A DNA stretch of 23,135 bases from the IMG/VR virus record IMGVR_UViG_3300029268_000139, positions 1-23,135 of that record; one strand, 5' to 3'. Positions 1-7,731 of this stretch are shown piece by piece. Position 1 is the first letter of the stretch. The number at the start of each line of letters is the position of its first letter. The notes under the pieces were generated by a model. It ran no database searches. It saw only the letters and a program-made list of their open reading frames with translations, and was not told the origin of the DNA. A program made the position numbers and the translations under genes. Origin of the DNA: a virus.

Positions 1-1
1 T

Positions 2-250
2 AACCTAAATCTCAAGACAGATATATTCTTTAATCTTAGAAAGCTGTTCGAGGAATCCAGGATTATCATACCTAACGATTCATTATTAATAAGACAACTT
101 ATCCCGCACAAGTATGAAGTTACGTCTAATGGTAAGCTCAAGATTGATAGGAACCAAGACAAGTCACCGGACTTTGCAGATAGCCTGGCCTATGCTTGCT
201 ACCTTCCTAGTTCGAATGTTACAATTGATTTTTTGGAGTTGAAGAGGTAA
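2..250 (+). CDS. Terminase large subunit, C-terminal end (partial)
   Basis: The reading frame is open from the window edge to a TAA at 248-250, giving 82 residues of a C terminus. It contains DKSPDFADSLAYACY (codons at about 161-205). This matches the last conserved acidic motif of the RNase H-like nuclease domain of phage large terminases, in which an Asp follows a Pro and a second Asp sits in an ADSLA-type helix. In the family this domain cuts concatemeric DNA at the start and end of packaging, while an ATPase domain (here outside the window) drives translocation at the portal. The next gene starts at the base after the stop, so the two are translationally coupled. The start lies upstream and is not visible. 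The short length is the only limit on the call. Confidence 0.85.
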   Translation, partial: NLNLKTDIFFNLRKLFEESRIIIPNDSLLIRQLIPHKYEVTSNGKLKIDRNQDKSPDFADSLAYACYLPSSNVTIDFLELKR

Positions 251-988
251 ATGAAAGTAGTAAACTATAAATGTAATGTGAATAAGTTATTTATTGTTCC
301 GTTTGGTGATTTACATTATGGGTCTAAGGAATGCAATATCAAGCGTGCCTTGGAAACCATTAAATGGGTGAAAGACAATCCAGACGCGAGAGTAATACTT
401 ATGGGGGATTATATGGACTGTTCTACAAGAACTAGTGTTGGTGCTGGGCCGTTTGATGAAAGTACCCACGGGGATGTACAGTACGAATATGTATTAAATA
501 TGTTTAACCCCATTAGAAAGAAAATACTCGCGGCAGTTACTGGCAACCACGAAGAGAGAATACGCCAAGCAACAGGATATGATATTACTAAATTATTATG
601 CAAAGAACTACAAATACCATACCTTCAATACGGCGGGTTTGTTAAAGTAAGAGTAAAAGGACACAGTTATGTAATTTACATGACCCACGGAGCAAGCGGA
701 GCTAGTTTACCGTATACCAAGATTCGCGGAGTTTTAGATATTGGTAATTTCATAGACGCAGATATTATATGTTACGGGCACGTACATTCATTACAAGTGC
801 ACGCCCAGGAAGTTAAGAAGATAAAAGGCAATCATGTAGAGAGAGATAAGAAGTATTATATACTTACTGGGCATTATCTTAATTATGAAGGTTCGTATGC
901 AGAAATGAAAGGCTACCGACCAGAGAAACAGGGTTCACCAACCATCGAGCTTGGTGGGAAGAAGAAAGAAATAAGAGTGGTATTATGA
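251..988 (+). CDS. Calcineurin-like metallophosphoesterase
   Basis: This 245-residue protein carries the full metal-ligand set of calcineurin-like phosphoesterases in order: GDLH (Asp20, His22), GDYMD (Asp53), GNHE (Asn99, His100), THG (His146) and GHVH (His177, His179). Such enzymes hydrolyse phosphomonoesters or phosphodiesters with two metal ions. Many viral and Mre11-like members act on nucleic acid, but the substrate cannot be read from the sequence. There is no signal peptide or membrane segment, so it should act in the cytoplasm. ATG directly follows the terminase stop, and the gene overlaps the next by ATGA. The position beside the terminase suggests a role in DNA processing or packaging, which is inference. 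The length is typical for a single-domain member. Confidence 0.88.
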   Translation: MKVVNYKCNVNKLFIVPFGDLHYGSKECNIKRALETIKWVKDNPDARVILMGDYMDCSTRTSVGAGPFDESTHGDVQYEYVLNMFNPIRKKILAAVTGNHEERIRQATGYDITKLLCKELQIPYLQYGGFVKVRVKGHSYVIYMTHGASGASLPYTKIRGVLDIGNFIDADIICYGHVHSLQVHAQEVKKIKGNHVERDKKYYILTGHYLNYEGSYAEMKGYRPEKQGSPTIELGGKKKEIRVVL

Positions 989-1221
989 TAACATTTGACA
1001 AGAAAAAGAAGCCAACAGGCGTTCAGACAGGAGCTTGTGCTCCAATAACATTATTACGTTGCCAAGACTGTGCACAGCGTTTTGGGTCAAGCAGACGGGT
1101 AGGCAGGTATAAACTATATCACAGATACAAAGACGGAAAGAGCAATTTATTATTTATTTGTTCTAGCTGTAAGGCGCAATACCAAGTAGACATCACCGAA
1201 AGGATGATAGAAAAAATATAA
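985..1221 (+). CDS. Small basic zinc-ribbon protein
   Basis: This 78-residue protein begins with a lysine-rich stretch and contains two CxxC pairs, Cys26/Cys29 and Cys59/Cys62, separated by a basic linker rich in Arg, Lys and Tyr. Two such knuckles about 30 residues apart are typical of a zinc ribbon binding one Zn ion, and the basic linker fits nucleic acid binding. It overlaps the phosphoesterase by four bases (ATGA), so the two are coupled and may work on the same DNA or RNA. It is the last gene of the terminase unit, and promoter copy A begins just after its stop. No specific family is recognised. A role as a DNA-binding helper in packaging or as a late regulator is speculation. Confidence 0.75.
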   Translation: MITFDKKKKPTGVQTGACAPITLLRCQDCAQRFGSSRRVGRYKLYHRYKDGKSNLLFICSSCKAQYQVDITERMIEKI

Positions 1222-1222
1222 A

Positions 1223-1268
1223 ATTAATATCTATTTATAAATAACCTAACCCCACTAATATATATTTC
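1223..1268 (+). promoter_or_regulatory. Late promoter copy A (TATA-like element)
   Basis: A 23-base block at 1223-1245 ending TTTATAAATAAC is identical to the block at 10270-10292 and close to the one at 15610-15630. The core at 1232-1243 is a perfect palindrome (TATTTATAAATA). A second AT-rich patch (AATATATATTT) lies around 1257-1267, about 20-25 bases downstream of the core, where an archaeal TATA box would place the start site. It heads the fibre/lysis cassette. Confidence 0.65.
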
Positions 1269-1276
1269 TATTTATC

Positions 1277-1293
1277 GACATATTAATTATGTC
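1277..1293 (+). other. Leader hairpin upstream of 1319 gene
   Basis: GACATA-TTAAT-TATGTC forms a perfect 6-bp stem with a 5-base loop in the leader between promoter copy A and the start codon at 1319. It ends 25 bases before the ATG, leaving the ribosome binding site (TTAGGGGGA) free. It may protect the 5' end of the mRNA or bind a regulator; neither can be shown from sequence. Confidence 0.4.
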
Positions 1294-1318
1294 TAAAATA
1301 TATTAGGGGGAAAAACAA

Positions 1319-1792
1319 ATGTCAACAAATTTTATAAACTCCTGGGGTAATGGAGTAACGAGAACAAGCTCAGGAGCAGATGGTGGTGCACCTTGGAATG
1401 CAACTACAGTAACTAAAACATTCAGTTCAGGAGCAGGCACTGGTAATGTAGGTACTGTTGCATTATTCACTGTTACTGGCTGTATAAGAGGCAAGCTAAT
1501 TGCAAGATGTACAACTAATATGGCAGGTGCAACAGCAACTATTGAAGTTGGGGTAACTGGTAGCACTGCTGGTTTAATTGCACAGACGACTGCAACAAAC
1601 TTAATTGCACCAGAACTTTGGAACGATACAAGTCCCGATAAAGCAATCGAGTTAATGACTACTGCACCAGAGTACATTATCAACGGAAATATATTCGTAA
1701 CTGTTGGAACCGCAAATTTAACTGGTGGGGTTATTGAGTTCACATTATTATGGTCTCCAGTTAGTACAAACGGAGCAGTTGTTTCAGCATAA
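1319..1792 (+). CDS. Small beta-rich virion structural protein
   Basis: This 157-residue protein is rich in Thr, Ala, Gly and Val, with little charge, as expected for an all-beta virion component. The middle (about residues 46-90) reads as alternating strands, including FTVTGCIRGKLIARC followed by GATATIEVGVTGSTAGLIAQ. Small proteins of this style are common beside fibre or head genes in tailed viruses. No enzyme motif or membrane segment is visible. The ATG has a strong G-rich ribosome binding site (AGGGGGA, 1305-1311). It is the first gene after promoter copy A and precedes two large fibre genes, so a fibre-attachment or decoration role is plausible. I do not recognise a named family with certainty. 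Confidence 0.6.
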   Translation: MSTNFINSWGNGVTRTSSGADGGAPWNATTVTKTFSSGAGTGNVGTVALFTVTGCIRGKLIARCTTNMAGATATIEVGVTGSTAGLIAQTTATNLIAPELWNDTSPDKAIELMTTAPEYIINGNIFVTVGTANLTGGVIEFTLLWSPVSTNGAVVSA

Positions 1793-1810
1793 ATGTAAAA
1801 TGGCATAAAA

Positions 1811-3961
1811 ATGGTATTCACTGCAACCTATGAAGCACCGACTACGGCATTACCTGCTATTGGGCGTATGTATCGCACAACCAGTGGTGGGACAGTTTTT
1901 TCTGAAATTCTTTATAACGCTACTGCTTTTGATTATTTTGCTAATGATGCGGTCGTTAATGATGCCTTGTATATTTCTACCGGGGCTTATGGCAATTTAC
2001 CAGCAGGGTTAAGATTTACAGTAGGAACTGCCTTTGCAGCAGATTCATATACTTTAGTTTGGGAATATTACAAGCGAACAGTAGGGTGGGTTGCAATCGA
2101 AGACATTGTAGATAACACTGTTGGCTTTTCTGTAACAGGAACTAATGATGTCAAGTTTCCTCAGCAATGGCAACCAAATATTGTGACTATTCAGGGTTTA
2201 TCAACTGCTCTTTGGGTTAGATGTAGGATTACTGCTGTTAACCATATTACTGAGGGTGGGGCGAATATTACTAATACAGTAAAGTATAGTAAAGGAACTT
2301 TGACTATTAGTGGTACGAGTGATGAAACACCTGGTACTTTCACGCAGATTTATGATTGGCTTGTAGCTAATCAACCGCACATTTCAGTATATAAAAGACA
2401 CGATTCTATTTTTGATTTCACAAGGGTTGGGCTGGTTTTTAATCAATCTAGAGTTTATACAACTAACGAAGTTATAGAAATAGGCCAAGATTGCCTTAGT
2501 AATTGTTCAGCAAGCGGTAATAATTTTAGTTATCTTACTAGCGGGATTAAGAAGAATGATACTACTGGCTATGGTGGGTCAACATTCATAGTCCACGGTG
2601 TTTCTAATAGTGGTATAATAACTACCGGCGCACAAACTAAAATGTATGGCACAACTATGCGTACTGGTAAGAATAATTCAGATGGTTATGGTTATGCTGG
2701 GTACGTGTCTATGACTGGTGAGTGGATTGATTGTAATATTGAGTTATCAACTCAGATTCCACCAGTTGGTAGCACAGTATCTAATGTTAGATTTGTTGGG
2801 AATCTATTAATTGCAGGGTCTGCTATAGGCACATATTCGGGGGTTAGTTATTTATTTACGGGGACTAATTGGTTGTACTGTTATCGTGTAGGTTTTACTT
2901 TGCCAGATTTGACTTATGTGTTTAAAGGAGCTAGTGGTGCGGTTATTTATATTTATCAAGCTAGTGCTAATGAAGCCGCCTATACCTGGAAACTGACAAA
3001 TCCATCTGTACCATTAACAACCTTAGCTGATGCTATTAAACCTCTAGCTATTGGGACTAATTCAATTGCTAATCTTTCTAAAGTATGGTATTATGATGCT
3101 TCCGCAGGCACTTATACAGATTATACTAGCCAAGCAAGTGATGTTACAGCCAACGATGTACCACTTAGTGGCGATGTTGGGGATATGTATTACTTTGGGA
3201 TGTCAACAGTTGCAAGCGCTAGTGTAGGAATGTCTATATATATTACTAAACCGACTGTTCCTAATGATTATGTTTACACTTGGGAATATTATTATAACGG
3301 TGCTTGGCAACCAGTCCCAACTACACAATGGGATGAAACCAATAACTTGAGTAATACTGGTGGGTATTACTTTGGTATACTTGTTGCTACTAATATAAGT
3401 ATTAATAGTGTATCACTTAATTATCTTCGTGCAACAATTACGAGCGTTGGAACTGGAACCCCGACAGCATCAACTATTAAACAAAAGAACTGCTCGGCAG
3501 TTAATAATTGGAATCTTAAAGAGGCCTATACTTTTGATTTAACAGTTTATGATGAAGACGGAAATGTAATATCTGGTGCAGATGTAACTGCAACCGACGA
3601 AAACGGTGCAGAAATATTTAAAGTAACTACTGGTGGAGATGGTAAGATTGCCCAGCAAGAAATACTTGCTAAATGGTGGTACTTCGACCCAATTAATAAT
3701 CCTGTTAGTTTGGTTTCTGAGAACATATATACTAAGTTTGACCTTTTAATTGAAGCAGACACTTATATGGATTATGTTATGGAAGGACTAAGCGTTGTAG
3801 GTAAAAAGGATTTAAGTGTTAGTTTAACCTATCCTATATATTATGAGAAAGCGCTAACTGGTGCAGTTACTGGTACTTCAGTTTCTGGTGGGATAAGTTC
3901 TTCAAGCATCGAAGGTGCAGTTACAATTAATTCAATTACAGGGGTGGTTGATAGTGACTAG
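1811..3961 (+). CDS. Large tail fibre/spike-like protein with duplicated module
   Basis: This 716-residue protein is rich in Thr, Ser, Gly, Tyr and Asn, like receptor-binding virion proteins. A module of roughly 130 residues occurs twice (about 15-150 and 420-560). Each copy ends in a W-E-Y-Y...G-W motif followed by a strand with YLRATIT or WVRCRIT. Between the copies is a Gly/Ser/Thr-rich stretch of short strands (about 215-400) resembling a beta-solenoid. Near residues 575-620, VYDEDGNVISGADVTATDENG looks like an immunoglobulin-like or carboxypeptidase-regulatory-like fold. The C terminus has short repeats around GAVT. The ATG lacks a clear Shine-Dalgarno, so coupling to the upstream gene is likely. 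It overlaps the next fibre gene by eight bases. Its probable role is adsorption to the host surface; the receptor is unknown. Confidence 0.72.
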   Translation: MVFTATYEAPTTALPAIGRMYRTTSGGTVFSEILYNATAFDYFANDAVVNDALYISTGAYGNLPAGLRFTVGTAFAADSYTLVWEYYKRTVGWVAIEDIVDNTVGFSVTGTNDVKFPQQWQPNIVTIQGLSTALWVRCRITAVNHITEGGANITNTVKYSKGTLTISGTSDETPGTFTQIYDWLVANQPHISVYKRHDSIFDFTRVGLVFNQSRVYTTNEVIEIGQDCLSNCSASGNNFSYLTSGIKKNDTTGYGGSTFIVHGVSNSGIITTGAQTKMYGTTMRTGKNNSDGYGYAGYVSMTGEWIDCNIELSTQIPPVGSTVSNVRFVGNLLIAGSAIGTYSGVSYLFTGTNWLYCYRVGFTLPDLTYVFKGASGAVIYIYQASANEAAYTWKLTNPSVPLTTLADAIKPLAIGTNSIANLSKVWYYDASAGTYTDYTSQASDVTANDVPLSGDVGDMYYFGMSTVASASVGMSIYITKPTVPNDYVYTWEYYYNGAWQPVPTTQWDETNNLSNTGGYYFGILVATNISINSVSLNYLRATITSVGTGTPTASTIKQKNCSAVNNWNLKEAYTFDLTVYDEDGNVISGADVTATDENGAEIFKVTTGGDGKIAQQEILAKWWYFDPINNPVSLVSENIYTKFDLLIEADTYMDYVMEGLSVVGKKDLSVSLTYPIYYEKALTGAVTGTSVSGGISSSSIEGAVTINSITGVVDSD

Positions 3962-6656
3962 TGTTGGTGGGACAGTTACAACAACTAATATTTATGGTAC
4001 ACTAGGGATACCATCATTGATAGGCGTATATGTTCCGTATGTTGGTTGTCTTTTAGATATTGACTTAGGTGCATTTGACTTAACTACCACAGGAGATATA
4101 ACTGCGGGCAATTTAGAAATAACTGATTGGAATACCGCATATTCACATTCACAATTAATAGCAGGGAACCCACATCAAGTAAATAAAACAGATGTTGGTT
4201 TATCTAATGTTGATAATGTTCAACAGATGCCTTTAAGTTATTTAAGTACTAATGTTAATTTAGGCACTAGCGATGTTTTGGTTCCTAGCCAGAACGCGGT
4301 TAAAACTTATGTAGATACACAGGTTGGTGCAGAGAATCTTTGGGACAGGGCTGGTGGGGAGTTATACCCTCACACTTCAACTGACCAGTTAGGTATGAGT
4401 GCAAACATTACTACAACAGAAACAATTAAAGCCGCTTCTGGAGTATTTGTAGGAAGTTCTTATGTAGGGGAATTAACTGATGATGTGGCAAATGTAGTAT
4501 TATACACGACAGCAACTAATGGAAGGTTTTTTGCATATGATGGTACAGACTATTATGACTTTGCTCTTGGGTCATCAAAAAACACTACTTATGGTACTAA
4601 TTTTGGAATGCAGTTTAAAGCTGATACTGGTTATGTTGGGATTAATGATAACACACCAAGCTATCAACTAGATGTTGCAGGGGATGTAAGAGCACAAGGT
4701 AATTTAATAACACCAACAATACTATTTACTGCTACAGATGTATATTCAACACCACCAAGCGCAACAGTAAATACTTTATTCAAGTATAATGCGGCAGGAG
4801 CAACTACGAATTTTGGGAAAATTGTTATTGGAAAAACAAGTGGAGCAGACGAAACCACTCAAGGTTATATGTCTTTCTTTGGCAAGAAAGCAGCAACAGC
4901 AGTATCAGAAGCAATGCGTTTAGAAGGAATGAATTTAGGAATTGGAGTGGCAGATCCAGATTCAAGAGTAGAAATTAAAGGTGAAGGTGCAACAAGTGCG
5001 ACAAATGCATTAAGCATTAAAGATAGTACAGACACAGAAATATTTAGAGTCAGAAATGACGGGTTAGTTACTGTAGGGAATGATTTAACAGTAACAGATG
5101 ATTTAAATGTTTTAGATGTATTTGCGACTAACACAAGCTCAAGTACATTAACAGTAGACACTACAACATTAGTAGTAAATAAAGCAGGGTATACAGATAA
5201 GGTAGGGATAGGCACTGCAACACCAGCAAATGATTTACACTGTACAGGCGGTATTCAAGGTGCTACATTAGTTATTGATGGAGCAAGTGGGTCAACACCA
5301 AATTCTGGACAGTATATGCGTTTATATTATTACCCAACTGCCGAAGCTGGTAGAATGTATACTTATGACCAGACAGCTGGCACATATAAAAGAATGTGTT
5401 TTGGTGACTGGAATGCAGGAAGCCCACCATTAACTCTTGATGTTGGTGGGAAGATGGGCGTTAGTGTTCCGTACGGGTCAGTCACACATTATCTGACAGT
5501 TGGTGGTGATGCGGATTTCGCTGGTGACTTATCAGTGGGTGTGACAGATAAATTAACTATTAATCATAATGAAACTAATGCTACATTCGCAACTACTGAT
5601 GGTGGTTTTTATTTCACAAGCACAGAAGCATCGACTGATACAGATTTAATTATCAGAGCTCAATCTGGCGAAGAAGCTAATCTTAATATGATGCTTAATA
5701 CAACAGACCTAAATGTAATTAATCTTAATGCTACAAATCTAAGTTTTGAACCTAAGGGTACTACCCCATTACATTTATTTGATGGGTCAGCAGATGGGAT
5801 TACCCAAACATTTTCTATTTATGGTTTCGTGGCTCACGATGTTTTAAGGAGCTTAACGATTGGTTTAGATGCCACTACTGCTAATCAAGCTTTGTTCAGT
5901 GGTTTAACAGATTATAAGTTTGATGGAGAAATACTAAGTACGGCTGGTGCAACAATCACTGGCGCCGGTAGTTTCACGACCGGATTAATAGTAAATGAAA
6001 GTGGAGATGCTAGTGGAGATTTTAGAGTAGAGAGCGATCGTAAAACAGAAGCCCTATTTTTAGATGCGAGTGCAGAAACATTATCTATCGCCGTTGCAAC
6101 ATCTTTTGGTAGCACTGCAAGGTCAACAACTGCTAACTTTAGAAGGTATAATCATATAGATTTATTTTCTGTGAATCCTGCGGCTTCGGGTGCAACATTC
6201 ATAACTCCAAGTTCAGATAGTAGTGGTGGTTGGAGGTTAGATGCAGATACTGAATATTTGTATTTTAATGTGCCAATAAATGCGGATTGGGACGGTGCAT
6301 CTAATATAATAGTAGATGTAACTTTTGAAGTTAATATTGATAATAGTGGTGGTGTGTCTACTGATTCAGTAGATTTGAAATTACAGTGTTTCTATAAAGG
6401 CGATGGGGAAACAGCTTGTAAAACCCAAATTGCAGAGTTAAGCAAGAAAGTTAGTACAAGTCCAAGATATAAACAATGGACATCTTCATTAACAATAGAC
6501 TGGGACGCCTCAGGAAATGTTGTGCAAGTTGGGGATGTAATTGGGATAATACTTGACCTTGAAACCGATACTTCTGAAGTGGACGATATAATAATTACAG
6601 ATATTTCTGTTTATTACAACACTACCCACATTGGTATTGAGAGTACAGATGTTTAA
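3954..6656 (+). CDS. Long tail fibre protein
   Basis: I place the start at GTG 3954, inside the end of the previous gene (GTGACTAG), because GGGGTGG at 3941-3947 gives a well-spaced ribosome binding site. This yields 900 residues. Near residues 72-90, NPHQVNKTDVGLSNVDN is the hallmark of phage tail-fibre repeats (Phage_fiber_2 type). Three copies of a motif G(I)G..x.P...L.V.G lie at about 227, 329 and 417, as in triple-stranded fibre shafts. The last ~180 residues read as a jelly-roll-like head domain (SGGWRLDADTEYLYF onward), a likely receptor-binding tip. The intramolecular chaperone (peptidase S74) that often ends such fibres is not seen. Its role is host attachment as a trimer, inferred from the family. 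Confidence 0.82.
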   Translation: MTSVGGTVTTTNIYGTLGIPSLIGVYVPYVGCLLDIDLGAFDLTTTGDITAGNLEITDWNTAYSHSQLIAGNPHQVNKTDVGLSNVDNVQQMPLSYLSTNVNLGTSDVLVPSQNAVKTYVDTQVGAENLWDRAGGELYPHTSTDQLGMSANITTTETIKAASGVFVGSSYVGELTDDVANVVLYTTATNGRFFAYDGTDYYDFALGSSKNTTYGTNFGMQFKADTGYVGINDNTPSYQLDVAGDVRAQGNLITPTILFTATDVYSTPPSATVNTLFKYNAAGATTNFGKIVIGKTSGADETTQGYMSFFGKKAATAVSEAMRLEGMNLGIGVADPDSRVEIKGEGATSATNALSIKDSTDTEIFRVRNDGLVTVGNDLTVTDDLNVLDVFATNTSSSTLTVDTTTLVVNKAGYTDKVGIGTATPANDLHCTGGIQGATLVIDGASGSTPNSGQYMRLYYYPTAEAGRMYTYDQTAGTYKRMCFGDWNAGSPPLTLDVGGKMGVSVPYGSVTHYLTVGGDADFAGDLSVGVTDKLTINHNETNATFATTDGGFYFTSTEASTDTDLIIRAQSGEEANLNMMLNTTDLNVINLNATNLSFEPKGTTPLHLFDGSADGITQTFSIYGFVAHDVLRSLTIGLDATTANQALFSGLTDYKFDGEILSTAGATITGAGSFTTGLIVNESGDASGDFRVESDRKTEALFLDASAETLSIAVATSFGSTARSTTANFRRYNHIDLFSVNPAASGATFITPSSDSSGGWRLDADTEYLYFNVPINADWDGASNIIVDVTFEVNIDNSGGVSTDSVDLKLQCFYKGDGETACKTQIAELSKKVSTSPRYKQWTSSLTIDWDASGNVVQVGDVIGIILDLETDTSEVDDIIITDISVYYNTTHIGIESTDV

Positions 6657-6678
6657 ATAAGTAAATGGAGATGGGAAT

Positions 6679-6909
6679 ATGCAAGAAGAATATATTTTAA
6701 AAGACGGAGTAATAACTAAAGAGTTCGAGCTTAATAGTGATGAATTGATTAGAGAACTTCGAGAAGCAACAAATACAAAAACTGGTATGGAAAACAAGAT
6801 AATACAATTTCAAGAAAAGATTATCGAGCTTAATAACAAGATAACTGCAATACAGAATATTCTAACAGAAGCAGGAATTGCTGTACCAGAACAGGAGATA
6901 ATAATATGA
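6679..6909 (+). CDS. Small coiled-coil protein
   Basis: This 76-residue protein has a long amphipathic helix from about residue 36 to 65 (NKIIQFQEKIIELNNKITAI) with Ile/Leu heptad spacing. That predicts a coiled coil, followed by a short hydrophobic, acidic tail. GGAGATGGG just upstream (6666-6674) serves as ribosome binding site. The gene lies between the long fibre and a BppU-like protein and overlaps the latter by ATGA. Small proteins with this shape are often found beside fibre genes and may trimerise or act as assembly chaperones. That is inference from position, and no family is recognised. Confidence 0.65.
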   Translation: MQEEYILKDGVITKEFELNSDELIRELREATNTKTGMENKIIQFQEKIIELNNKITAIQNILTEAGIAVPEQEIII

Positions 6910-7250
6910 CTAATGAAATAACAATACCCAGAGGGGATACTAGAACAATAACAATAACTGTTACAGACGATAGTACAGGATTGGTTTATAATTTAACAGG
7001 TTATACAATGAGATTTACTGTTAAAGAGAATGCTAGCGACCCAGACACCCTTGCAAAGATTGGTCCAGTAACTTGTACCATCACAACCCCAGCAACTGGC
7101 ATAGGCACGGTATCTCTAACTAAAGTCCAAACCGCACTGCCGTCAAGGACGTATGTGTATGATGTGCAGATTACAAGTGCAAGCGATAACTTTACAGTTA
7201 TAACACCAACAAGTTTTATAATAACAGACGATGTTACAAAAGTGAGTTAA
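6906..7250 (+). CDS. BppU N-terminal-like baseplate/fibre adaptor protein
   Basis: This 114-residue protein starts with EITIPRGDTRTITITVTDD, then NLTGYTMRFTVKE, a P..GIGTVSL segment and a RTYVYDVQIT strand near the end. The order RGDT, LTG, ftvk, P.tG, Y.YDVq is that of the N-terminal domain of BppU-type baseplate proteins, which anchors receptor-binding modules to the virion in lactococcal phages. Here it stands alone rather than as the first domain of a longer protein. It may join the fibres encoded upstream to the tail or capsid. It starts within the stop of the coiled-coil gene and ends two bases before the holin-like gene. Confidence 0.65.
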   Translation: MTNEITIPRGDTRTITITVTDDSTGLVYNLTGYTMRFTVKENASDPDTLAKIGPVTCTITTPATGIGTVSLTKVQTALPSRTYVYDVQITSASDNFTVITPTSFIITDDVTKVS

Positions 7251-7252
7251 TT

Positions 7253-7474
7253 ATGAATACTGAAAACAGTAGAATGAACCAAATGGAGTGCGATATGACA
7301 GAAGTCAAAACAGACATAAAATACATAAAAGACAATATCGATGAAATAAAAGAATTTATCAAGAACGCAGATAATAGATATGCTTCTAAAAGAATAGAAC
7401 TTTGGATTTACGGTCTTGCAGGAATAATTATTGTTGCAGTATTTTCTGCACTATTAAGTTTAGTTTTAAAATAA
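7253..7474 (+). CDS. XhlA-like membrane protein (putative holin component)
   Basis: This 73-residue protein has a charged helical N-terminal half (about residues 10-45, EVKTDIKYIKDNIDEIKEF) predicted as coiled coil. A single hydrophobic segment (about 49-71, WIYGLAGIIIVAVFSALLSLV) follows, ending in Lys. Coiled coil, then an Arg-x-E-x-W junction, then one C-terminal membrane helix is the layout of the haemolysin XhlA family, which works with a holin in host lysis in several phages of Gram-positive bacteria. A second small membrane protein follows at once, fitting a holin pair. Later in-frame ATGs (7274, 7283) are possible starts, but 7253 keeps tight spacing to the upstream stop. Confidence 0.68.
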   Translation: MNTENSRMNQMECDMTEVKTDIKYIKDNIDEIKEFIKNADNRYASKRIELWIYGLAGIIIVAVFSALLSLVLK

Positions 7475-7488
7475 GGAGATGATATATA

Positions 7489-7719
7489 ATGAAAAAAGAA
7501 ACATCAGAAAATTTTAGTTTTAAAGGTTGGAGTATCAAAGAATGGTTAAACCTTAATAAAATTGAAATTATAAAATTAGCCACATCAATAGTGGGGGTTA
7601 TTTCAGCAATAATTGCAAATTGGAATCCAATATTAGTGGCATTATTAGGTTTAATTTTAAAGTTTGGACTTGACTCATTACATTATTTTTTAAATAGTCA
7701 AGAAGTAATAGTTAAATAA
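7489..7719 (+). CDS. Small membrane protein, holin-like
   Basis: This 76-residue protein has an acidic/basic N terminus (about 1-25). Two hydrophobic stretches follow, at about 26-43 (IIKLATSIVGVISAIIAN) and 47-63 (ILVALLGLILKFGLDSL), joined by a short turn with Asn-Trp-Asn-Pro. Size and topology fit a class II type holin. It has one of the strongest ribosome binding sites in the window (AAGGAGATGA, 7473-7482), suggesting that a high yield is needed. Together with the XhlA-like neighbour it forms a probable membrane-lysis pair. No endolysin gene accompanies it here. The function is inferred from topology and neighbourhood only. Confidence 0.6.
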   Translation: MKKETSENFSFKGWSIKEWLNLNKIEIIKLATSIVGVISAIIANWNPILVALLGLILKFGLDSLHYFLNSQEVIVK

Positions 7720-7731
7720 ATGTGATACAAA

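Noticed and set aside
1798-1808. ATG 1800 as an alternative start before the first fibre gene
   Set aside because: It is followed by GCA TAA, so it encodes only two codons; at most it could affect reinitiation at ATG 1811.
1303-1821. Long reverse-strand open frame (172 codons) opposite the small virion protein and fibre start
   Set aside because: It is rich in Val, Pro, Thr and Ile with no ribosome site or domain, and mirrors the Thr/Gly/Ala codons of the real + strand gene. All other reverse-strand frames behave the same way.
3954-6656. Peptidase S74 chaperone domain at the end of the long fibre
   Set aside because: The VGIGTATP-like repeats suggested it, but no Ser-Asp-rich S74 signature (SDxRxKxN) is found; the C terminus is a beta-rich head instead.
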